Assembly (NCBI GenBank): GCA_027922465.2
Contig: BQMF02000217.1
Location: 62,001-126,000, forward strand
Source of the DNA: Turritopsis dohrnii
Taxonomy: Eukaryota; Cnidaria; Hydrozoa; Anthoathecata; Oceaniidae
Reading direction: 5' to 3'
DNA: 64,000 nt
Part shown: piece after piece, positions 43,520 to 53,900 of the stretch
Layout of the letters: every line of letters begins with the position of its first letter
Position numbering within the stretch: position 1 is the first letter of the stretch
Made by a program: the position numbers and the translations under genes
Notes under the pieces: model-generated
What the model saw: only the letters and a program-made list of their open reading frames with translations
Databases searched by the model: none
Told to the model about the DNA's origin: nothing

Positions 43520-44631
43520 CATACTTGCCAACTTTTCGGAAATGGATTGCGGGACAAACGCGAAGCGTTTGTTCCGTCATGCATTTCTTCTTAACAGCTG
43601 GGGGGTCTGGGGGGCGCTGTAAGCCCCCCTCAGCGGGTTTCGGGGCGGAGCCCCGGAAAGTTTTCACTTTTCAGGCAAATAAATTGCTAACATAGGCTAA
43701 TTTTCTTCACTTCCTTGGAGTGTATGCTTGTAATAAAGAACTTCAGATCTTAATTTTTCACGGCATTTTGATGCTACTTTGAGCTCCGTAGGTTAAGAAA
43801 AGTATATTTGTAAGACCTTTCTGATCCCATATTCCCCGGATGTTGAGAAAAGATAAGGCGAATCAACAATGGTTTTTTAAGACTGGTATCAAATTATGAA
43901 AACAAAAAATTATATATGTATAATAAAGACAAAACCTTGACTGGATTCAATTAGTAACAGAAAGTAACAAGGGAGTGCTTCAAAGGGTATTTTTGAGGCA
44001 CTCTTTATCGCTTTCACATTCTTGTTATGGGCACTATCCTTGTTTGATGGGTCGCAATGACGAATAACATTCCCTCGGTCCATATGTCCGCAAGATATAG
44101 ATTTTTTGCATGGTATACAGTAAAACGAATGTTCGTTACGATTAACCCTGGAAACAGGAAATTCCTTCTCCTAAGATGAGGAGTAACAACATAATCGTTT
44201 TGCTTTTTTACCACCAGTACCACTACTTGAAAATACATTATCTTGTCTTTTTGCTGCCATTTGTAGCGTAAAGCAAGTAACAACACTATGCATACGATGA
44301 ATCTAATACTCGTAACACGCAAACGAATTTTTTTAAGACACGAGACTGTACGTAAGCATATGGTGTTTCTATTATTTATATGAATTCTATGTCTATTACC
44401 TATTATTTTGAATTCAAAAACAATTGCAAAGAACAATAAACAACGTTCGAAGAACGTTCTAAAGATAATGGCGTCAATGTCCATGCTTTTTTGTTGTCAT
44501 AAAAACGAAATGCGTGCTTATTGCGTAATGATTTTCAAAAATGCGTGACAATTTTTCAATGCGGGCGTGCTGCGGGACAAGGATGAAAATGCGTGAGCGT
44601 CCCGCTTGATGCGGGACGGTTGGCAAGTATG
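43520..44631. mobile_element. CATACTTGCCAAC inverted-repeat element
   Basis: The termini CATACTTGCCAAC and GTTGGCAAGTATG are inverted repeats, bounded by a perfect 6-bp duplication CGAAAT (43514-43519 and 44632-44637). GC-rich subterminal blocks follow: GGGGTCTGGGGGGCGCTG and CGGGGCGGAGCCCCG on the left, GCGTCCCGCTTGATGCGGGA on the right. The longest frame inside (44014-44484, minus, 156 codons) is basic and low in complexity and resembles nothing I know; I do not call it a gene. Confidence 0.8.
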
Positions 44632-45214
44632 CGAAATTATATTTCAGTAAGTATTTCTTGATATCCTATCTATTTTTACTTTCTACGTTTGTTAGCTATC
44701 TGTTCTGTCTTTGAACATCAAGGTTTTCAAAAATCGAGTTAAAAAAAGGCAGTTATCTGTTTGAATTCATTTTCGGTTTCAAAAAATTATAATTCAAAAC
44801 ATACATTTTTTTTTCGAAGAAACGCGTTTTTTTTCTACATAAGCTCTTATAAAAAAACGTACGTTATAAACAGCTCATGCATGTATAATTCTTTTATCTT
44901 CTAATAAATTAAATTGCTGGTGTGTTACGATTAGACCCTATTTACACGAGTTAGTAATTTTAAACATTATATTATCGTTTATGCCTGTTTTTCACCAGTA
45001 AGATATCTCAAGACATAACGTTTACAGAACGTTTAAGAACTTTAAGTAAAATTTCAAATTTAAAAATATTCTTGTGGCAAGTACTTTTGCTGCTACCGTT
45101 TTGCGCCATCTGGCTCTTGTTTAACTTAATCTCAAACACTTTTCAATAACATTTTGTAGCAAGAAAAACGGTTGTGACATATCGTTCACTAATATCTTAC
45201 ATACGATTTTTATA

Positions 45215-45290
45215 AACCAAACAATTTCCTACGCATGGCGTGCGGAAATTGAATTATTGCCCCCGCAGCGAGCGTAAGCGAGCGAGGAGG
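45215..45290. repeat. Terminal hairpin of the CAATTTCC repeat family
   Basis: AACCAAACAATTTCCTACGC followed by GCGGAAATTG forms a hairpin that recurs at about 31722-31760. It is followed by a GC-rich AGCGAGCGTAAGCGAGCGAG block. The same inverted motif (CAATTTCCGC) starts the related sequences at 30704 and 39325, so these are opposite ends of one family. Confidence 0.55.
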
Positions 45291-45331
45291 CATAGTAGTT
45301 TCACGAGATAGGCGAATGTCAGTTTCCGATT

Positions 45332-45336
<5 letters not shown>

Positions 45337-45366
<30 letters not shown>
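45337..45366. repeat. (CAT)n microsatellite
   Basis: A run of CAT units that reads as poly-His in the plus frame; the small frame around it is not supported as a gene. Confidence 0.9.
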
Positions 45367-45367
<1 letters not shown>

Positions 45368-46958
45368 TTCATCCTCCAACTTTCGTGTTGACGTTACACG
45401 GTGGAATACAATTATTAGCTGACTTTGCTTTTTTCCGTTTCAAAGCATGGTACTGTAAGTGGGAGAGACAGAATGTTTTTTCGTATCTCTTTCCTAATTA
45501 AGATTTCCATGGAATGGATAATCTTATTCATTTCGGCGGCGTATCTATTTCTCTATCTATCTATCTGGGTAATGCTCTAGCCTGTGATTTTCATATCTCC
45601 GCTGTGATATGTAAAATGTTGACAGGCTAAAGCTGAACCGAAAGCATGTAAAAACAATATGGTGGCGTGGCGCGTGGAAGGTCGTGCTTGTGTTTTATGC
45701 TTGGTACTTTTATCTGGAAATGTTGGAAAAGTTTACGTACAGATCGTTTCATAATTAAAGAACTGCATGTGACTTGTAAAGAGACAGGACTATCGTTTGT
45801 ATAACAAAATATACGTGATTTACAGTCGAATTTTGAGAATTTTATATACAGTTGTTGATAATAACAAGAAGGAATATCATAACATTGATATAACACTGTA
45901 TGAAGACTCATTTATCTGATGTATTTAATCGATGGTTATGAAATGTATACATTGACATATGAAACAAATAAATTGAGAAGACAAGATATTGAATGAAGAT
46001 ATATCATGGATTAAGATATTTTCACAAGAGAATTCCCAGTCTTCTTACATGCTGCATGTATTGCTTGGCTGACTACAACATATCTGTCAAAAGCCTCCAA
46101 TACTGATTTTAATTATGTTGTGCAGTCTTTGAAAAAAGAAGCGATGTAATCTTGAAGAGAGTTTGTGTCAGTATGATCCAGACATTATTTAAACAGTAAA
46201 TTGATACACTTTGAAGCAGTTACGAGATGTCGATTGGTTTACAGTCTACAAAACAATAAACATTAACGAGACCATACCAAATTCATGAGATCATTTTTAA
46301 TAACTACCGTAATGCTTCGATTAGACGCTCGGGGCGTTTATTAAATTTTTTGAATTTTTAGGGGGCGTCTATTCGAGGGAGGCGTTTAAAAGAGGGGGGT
46401 GTCTATTGAATTTTTGTGAAACTCTTCTTTTTCGTAAATATAAACTAAATATAAACATCGATAAAAAATATACAAAATTAAACTTGAAGAATGGGAAATC
46501 GGACTTGTTGTTCCTGCAAAACTTATCTTTACGACGAAAAATTTAAAAGAAGCATTACAGCATTAATCGAAGCAATACAGTATGCGCTGGTAATAGAAAA
46601 TAAAATTAAGTGACGTCTTTGCCCATGGCTGAATAAGTCATTTAAAAGCAAAATGAACAATGACGATGCAGTATATTAAGGAAAGTCAACAAGAGTAAAG
46701 GTCACACCTATCCTGCCTTATTCTGTTTCTTGCAAACAAAGCAAACCTCTGTGGCTGTGTGAAAACTTCCACGGAAGAACATAATGATCAAAAAGTTATT
46801 ACGTAATTGCCCAGTGAATTTGAAATTTTACTTCTGTTGACTATAATTGAATAGTTCTTGACGATTTTTATTTTTTTAATTTTTATGTAAATTAAGCAAT
46901 TTTACATTGTATATATTTATTCTTACTCTGCACATTTGTTATTGTACTTAACAGGACT

Positions 46959-46990
<32 letters not shown>

Positions 46991-48554
46991 AAGCAGCATG
47001 CATACATAATGAAGTGTATAATCCCTTAGAAAAAAGTTTATTTTTGACAATGAAAAGTAATCACAATAACATCTTTTATCGAATTAAAATTACAAGCATG
47101 TCATGCTTAAGTTACGGAAATCTTTTAACAACTTAGTTGTTTCTTGTTTATTATTGTATTATACTATGTTATTTAGGAAGATCGTATGCTAAAATTGCTT
47201 GGAAATTTTTCGTGTTACTTTTGTGTTGTTTTAGTGAAGTGAACGACAAGGATTTTGAAGCACAGCTTGAAATCTGAAATTTTGCCAACCATACATTTTA
47301 TTTTTGTATATTATATGTTTTAGCTCTAAATATTTCATTCAATAAACTTTGTTCAACGCACTAATTTTTGGCAAAGATTTTAATTGGATTTCTGTGTATG
47401 TAAGAAAGCTATATTACAAATTGGTTTTCTTCGTGTTTCTCTATTTTAGCTGTCCTCCTCGCGCCAAACCTAATCATACTAGTGTGTGATCATGATCAGT
47501 AAAAGCTTTTTACATTTTCTTGTTGTTTTTTTCATAAACATTGGCTACTTTTTGTTTTGAATCAAAGTTTAAAACGAAGATTTCTAATAGATTTTTTGCT
47601 TTGATTTTTTTTAAAAAGTTTGTTTTTTTTCTTTTGGCTCTTACAGAATTTCTTTAACAAATCTTGTTTTGATTATAAAATACGTATCCATGGTTTCAGT
47701 TCACACATTTCTTTTGTTTGTAGCAAATACTTTCTGATATTACTTGTTAAGCCTTTATTACACTTTTTGAAAGGTATATTAGCATCAATAAAAAAAAGTT
47801 ATCCTAAAGAAAGTTTAACTCAATTACAACGTAAGTGAAAAACCGTGAAGACCATCCGTCAAGGAGTTTTCAAATCTGATCTCCCATTTCGAAATGATCA
47901 TGCTCACATTTCTTCTTGTTTTTATTGTGTTTAATTTATACAATGTTAACAAAAGTTTAAATGTATTTATTTGTTTCTGTGTAAAGATTTGCAAAAACAT
48001 TCATCTGAATTTTTTTGAGTTTTCGGACAAAAATTTGTTTTTGTTTCCGTTGTATAGCTTGCAATGTATAGCTTGCTGTGTGTACACATTGGAATGCTTG
48101 AGCGCGGGGGCATTTTTTAGCTAAAGCTACATGCTAGTTTATAATTGTGAGTGTAGTGAGAAAGATAAGAAAATTCAACCATTTCGTCGTCAAAGATGCT
48201 TATTTGATAAATTCCCCTCTAATTTCATCTGGAATGTTTTTCGTAAATCTTTTTCCATCTACCGGCTTAAGTAGCAATTATGTTACCATGTAATGGAATG
48301 TTTGTCGTTTGGTAAACCATCTTTTCGTGGAATGAACTCAATGTAGTGTGAATTTCCACACCAAATTATCCCTTGCCATTTCTGTTTCCTTTCAACATTG
48401 TAGGCAGAATTCAAATAATAATGCGCGCGTTTAACCATCTCATTAAACTTATTAGCACTTCTATTAATTTTGACTCCCGGAGCAGATCCAAGAACGAAAC
48501 AAAGGCACAGGAACTGATAAACCTGTTCTCTCCACTGGAATTAACAATGTTTCG
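45367..48554. other. No gene recognised
   Basis: AT-rich. A repeat-like patch at about 46316-46425 contains several variants of GCGTCTATTCGA / GCGTTTA. An (AT)n(AG)n microsatellite lies at 46960-46991. No frame above about 95 codons and no protein motif. Confidence 0.45.
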
Positions 48555-48899
48555 AGACTTATGGTGTAAAAGGAACTGAAAAATATGCATCTTTTAGATC
48601 TATCTTCACAGGAAATCCCCGACTTGAAGACCTTCCTTCGAAAGACTGCCACTTTCCATCTTAAAATGTTGATATGAAATATGTCTGTTTAAATTCTTTA
48701 GATTTATAGCTGGTCTGTAAGACCCTGCCTCTTTCTTTAAGACCAAAAAAGTTGAACTTAGAAATTGATTTTGTGAAGGAGAAACTATTGCTTGTTTTAA
48801 TAGCATTTCCTGAATTTCCTGGTCCATTAGCACTTCCTCTTCCTTCATCAAGCAAGGAGGATGAAAATTTTGATTTTGTTTAAGTTCTGCTGATATCAA
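48555..48899 (-). pseudogene. DIRS-like reverse transcriptase fragment
   Basis: The minus frame gives EEEVLMDQEIQEMLLKQAIV then FLSSTFLVLKKEAGSYRPAI, NLKNLNRHISYQHFKMES and GLQVGDFL. A one-base shift then continues as VKIDLKDAYFSVPF. This order (LLxKxAI, FLSxxFLVxKK, YRPxxNLKxLN, HFKME, DLKDAYF) is typical of the RT of DIRS-type tyrosine-recombinase retrotransposons. Only the first RT blocks survive; the YxDD motif, RNase H and recombinase are gone. Confidence 0.75.
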
Positions 48900-50860
48900 C
48901 GCAATCTGAGAACCCTTGGTAATATTGTTTTAACCTGCTGAAAGTAGATTAGTTATAACAAGTTATAACACATTTCGGGAAATGATTCCTTACCAAGGGG
49001 TGAAGTTGCAGACTAACTGGCTTTGGATCACTCACAGAAAGCCCTTTTAAAAATATGATGAAATTGTTCTTACTTCTTTGATTAAAGGAACACTTCCAAG
49101 GAAGAACTTGATTGCTACTGTTGTTGCCCTCAGCCTCATTTTCATGCTAGTGAACACTGTTCCAAATTTCTTTATTTTAGCCTCTTTCATAATGTTGTGT
49201 TCAAACTTTTTCGTTGAACAGAAACTTATTGGACTGAGCATCCAACTCTTTAAAATGCGATATTAAGCCTCTTTCACCTTAGATAAACTCCAGATTAGAG
49301 CTGACAATACATTTTCCTCTTGTGATACGAGAATGAACTGGATAGTTGAGTCAACAACAAATTAGTTTGTTCAAACAAAGTGTTCATCCCAAAGAGGTCT
49401 GATTTCTCTCAATATTACCCCTTTTCCTGGTCAATGACTGTCCGTAAGTGTGACAGTGGGACAAATATGGTCATTATTTTCTCCAGTAATGCCTTCACGG
49501 TACATTCTTTGCTTTATGGAATTTATTGTTCTCATGCAGTATATTTATGTATCTAGTTCTGGTGTTGTTCCAAGATTTGATGATGCATTTGATGGGTATA
49601 CTTGAGGGCTATGTTCCTTAATATCTTTGTCTGGAACATACACACTCACATAACTATGGGTATATTGGGGGTAATTTTGCGGACAGCTCTCAAGTTATCC
49701 TCATAAGATGTACGATGCCAAAACCTGACATGTTTGGCTATATGTTCTTCACTGGTTTGAGGAATCATTTCATTTGCTATCACCTAATCTGGTTATAGTT
49801 ATAGAGTTATAGTTTTTTTCCTTATCAGAAAATTTTGAAGCAAACGGTTAAACATGCTTTCATCAAAATTTCACTTGAAATTAGATATAATATTTATTTG
49901 ACAACAACATCCTATATTATCTGCATTATTATTATATTACACGAAATGTAAGCTGATAAATTAGTGAATCATTTTTATGTAATCGCTTACCACGAACACC
50001 CATCTTTGTTGGCGTGGCTTGACTAAGGGGTTTGGAGTCATCACGTTCAAACTCAATGTCTGAATGGCTGTTATTCCAGTTGTTATATCTGAGTGGTGAC
50101 TTTACGATGTTATATGAGCACTTAAATAACAGCATTTCGGTTTAACGGTTTTAACGGTAGAAAGTTTTCCTTGCACAGATAGCAAAAGTTGGCAAAAGTA
50201 GAAAAATGTAGACCAATTACGATATCAAAACAAGTCTACCAAGAATTAATCTCTGACATTTCTTTCTTTAACAGTTTCAAGGGAGTTTCTGAAAATGCTC
50301 CTTTTCTTTGCTAAACAAACTTCTAAAATCACTTATATAGATGAAAGGGATAAAAAATTGTTATGTAACTGTTTTGGTCTTTGCAAATTCATCTTATTGT
50401 TGAACATTTTAATTGATCGTTTAGAAACTAATGAGTTTCCAAACTTATTTTTGCGATTTTCTCTTCTTTTTCTTTTCCATTTCATACGAAAAATACATCA
50501 TGAGAAAAACGAGGATAGATAAGGATTCCATTGATATAAAAGTTATAAGAATAAATTTGATGTTCACTTTAAAAACTGCGGTAACATTTTTTGTTGCCAA
50601 TTTTTTGATACACACTGTAACGTTAATAATCTACTTAATAACAAGAGTCAAATTCCCTGTATTTTCTAACAGACGACCTAAAAGACATTTTCTAAGGTAG
50701 CATTAGATAAATTTATGCATGTGAATGTGAAAAACTACAACAGACCAATCAGAATATGGCCTTTTCTCATAATTAAGGTCACATTATGTTTTCTACGAAA
50801 ACATCAATTTTTGCAATTGCATCCGCCATTTTGAAAATCGCGACATCAGACATGGTTTGA
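48900..50860. other. 5' flank of the large membrane-protein gene; no exon assigned
   Basis: No protein motif is recognised. A frame at 50431-50700 (plus) has an internal methionine at about 50560 that begins a hydrophobic, leader-like run (MFTLKTAVTFFVANFLIHTV). A related DNA stretch (GATACACACTGTA ... CGTTAATAATC) occurs again at about 50916-50950 just ahead of the large frame. The missing first exon of that gene may lie here. Confidence 0.4.
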
Positions 50861-50953
50861 GAGTTTTTCACTCAAATCGGGCCCGCAGTCATTCCATGGG
50901 TTTTATATTTCGTTGGATACACACTGTATTTCCGACGAACGTTAATAATCCAC

Positions 50954-53900
50954 TTGATAATATTTCTTAACTCTAATGTAGCAATTAATCACTCTTTAGG
51001 TCACGACTTTCGAGTGTTCTTATCAGCTAATGGTGAAGACACCAAGGACTGTGGAAGAATTAACCATCCTTGCCATAGCCTGAAATACGCGTACCTACGA
51101 CATCTGGAATCCAATGTCACAGTGATAATCATGAATGAGAAATGCGACAAATATATCATAAATGAAACAATTTTGTTATCAGGTAGCATCAATATTAGAG
51201 GATTACAGAAAAATGGCTGTCTGCCAACTTTGATATCAAACAACAACATTTCAGCGTTTGCGTTACAGGAGGGCTCAAAACAGATTAATATCACCATAGA
51301 AACTATTTATCTTATGGATATCAATCTAATACACAAGGATCCCAACATTGAAGCCGTTAACATTGCAATTAGTAATTGTTCCATAAAATCTACGACTTAT
51401 CAAAGCTTTTTGACCATCAATCTTGCAAAACATGGAAAGATCTCCATTGACAGGAGTACATTTACTTCCAGTGGAATTGTCATAGCGGGTCATCAGTCTA
51501 GTCCTAACGTCATTGTGAAAATTAAGAACTCAGTATTTTTTAACGACTCAACAATCAATATCACCAACAGTGATACATTCATTCTAACGGAATGTCAATT
51601 CAAAAACCAGTTGAAAAACCACACACTTCAAGTGGAGCAAGTGAAAGTTCTTGAAATAATTGACGTTCTGATCCAAGATTCCAAAGGCTTTATTTACATT
51701 CGAGAATCCAATAGCAGAATTCATAGATTACTAATAATAAACATTCATGGAAATGTTGACCTGTTTGACGTAAGTGGAAGTAATTTCCGTGCGTCCAACA
51801 TCACCATCATCAATGGGACATGCAAAAACATTTTTTATGCAGTATTCAATGATGTATTTTCAATCATTAACATAACCATTCAACACATATCAAGTCAAAA
51901 CATGATTGACATTTTCAAAGGCGGTGGTGTTGACATGAAAGAAGTTAAAATTGTGAATGGATCAGCAGATTGGAATTGCATTGTTGTTATCCATGAATCG
52001 TCGACCATGTCACTTTCAAACATCTCAGTCAAAGAAACAAGCGTGAAGAGAAACGTTCTCTTTATTAGGTCTGAAAATCAACATCAACATCAATCTCAAA
52101 TCAACATGATTCAGATCATAAACTGTTCAGCAGATAATGATGGTATTTTTATAGGACGTTCCACGCAACTGTTCCTTTCGAACATCTCTATCAAAGGATT
52201 AAACGTAAACGGAAACATTCTGAAGGTTTATGACAGTTTTTACGCTCCCACTATCAATATCAACATGGTTGACATCGTAAACTGTTCAGCAGATAATGAT
52301 GGTATTTTTATAGGACGTCCCAGGCAACTGTTCCTTTCGAACATCTCTATCAAAGGATTAAACGTAAACGGAAACATTCTGAAGGTTTATGACAGTTTTT
52401 ACGCTCCCACTATCAATATCAACATGGTTGACATCGTAAACTGTTCAGCAAATAATGATGGTATTTTTATAGGACGCTCCACGCAACTGTTCCTTTCGAA
52501 CATCTCTATCAAAGGATTAAACGTAAACGGAAACATTCTGAAGGTTTATGACAGTTTTTACGCTCCCACTATCAATATCAACATGGTTGACATCGTAAAC
52601 TGTTCAGCAGATAATGATGGTATTTTTATAGGACGTTCCATGGAACTGTTCCTTTCGAACATCTCTATCAAAGGAACAAACGTAAACGGAAAAATTCTAA
52701 TGGTTTATTACAGTGCTCACACTTCCACTATCAACATGGTTGACATCGTAAACTGTTCAGCAGATGATGATGGTATTTTTATAGCACCTTCCACGCAACT
52801 GTTCCTTTCGAACATCTCTATTAAAGGAACAAACGTAAACGGCAATATTCTGTGGGTTTTAGACAGTACAACTATCAATATCAACATGGTTGACATCGTA
52901 AAATGTTCAGCAGCTAATGCTGGTATTTCTATAGCACCTTACAGGCAACTGTTCCTTTCGAACATCTCTGTCAAAGGAACAAACGTAAACAACAACATTC
53001 TGAGGGTTTATGACAGTGCATCTGATCACATTTCCACTTTCAACATCAACATGGTTGACATCGTAAACTGTTCAGCAGATAATGATGGTATTTCTATAGA
53101 ACATTACAGGTATCTGTTCCTTTCGAACATCTCTATCAAAGGATTAAACGTAAACGGAAATGTTCTGGACATTGATAGTAGTAGAAATTGGAATGCCGAA
53201 GATTCTATTATCAACATCAACATGATTGAGATCATAAACTGCTCAGCAGGTACAGATGGTCTGCGTATAGAAAGATCAAATACAACCCTACTTTCAAATA
53301 TCGTTTTCCAAAATACATCTTCGAAAAATGTGATGATTAATGTTATTGAGGTTAAAAACGTTAACATTACTTACTTAAATGTTAGCAATTCAAAAGCATC
53401 AAAATTCATTAGTACGTCAGAAAACTCAGACTTAAGGCGTGTTTACAACAACAAAAATGGATCCTATCATTCAGCGATTATAAACACAATCAAAAGAGAA
53501 TACTCAAGGAATCTTACTTTACAAGATTGGAGACGTCAGTTAAGAAATTATGATATTTTTCCTTCTCTCGAAAAGCGGACGGGAGAGCTTGCACTGCATA
53601 GTATGAAATTCCATTTAACAGACATTGTGTTAAAAAATGTTACTTTTGAGACAGTTTTCAAATCAAGAAATGTTTTTTGGTGGATAAAAAATTTGTACAT
53701 GCATCGTTCAAAAAGAGTATTTGATATTGCTGAAGGTTCAGCTACATTTTCAGACATTGATGTAACATGTTATGAAGGCGCTCAACTTGTAAATTCAAAT
53801 TTGTCAATTAAAAATTCCATTTTCAAAGTATCAAAACGAGCTGTTTATTTCAGAAGTGACAATAACCACAGAGTAACAATGAATGCTAGAAATATCTTTA

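Larger units (their letters stand above)
40966..45120. mobile_element. Element with long inverted repeats (about 340-370 bp)
   Basis: The left arm, 40966-41301, starts ACAAGAGCCAGATGGCGCAA and is matched by the reverse complement of 44748-45120 over its whole length, at roughly three quarters identity with small indels (for example AGGGTCTAATC, GAATTATACATGC and GAATTCAAACA in both). Between the arms no transposase is recognised, and two other elements have inserted (42647-43365 and 43520-44631). No target duplication is certain. The class is unknown. Confidence 0.7.

Noticed and set aside
44014..44484. 156-codon minus frame
   Set aside because: Lies inside the CATACTTGCC element, has no recognisable motif and unconvincing composition for a gene; no second copy to test conservation.
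45316..45501. Plus frame with poly-His
   Set aside because: Created by the (CAT)n microsatellite.
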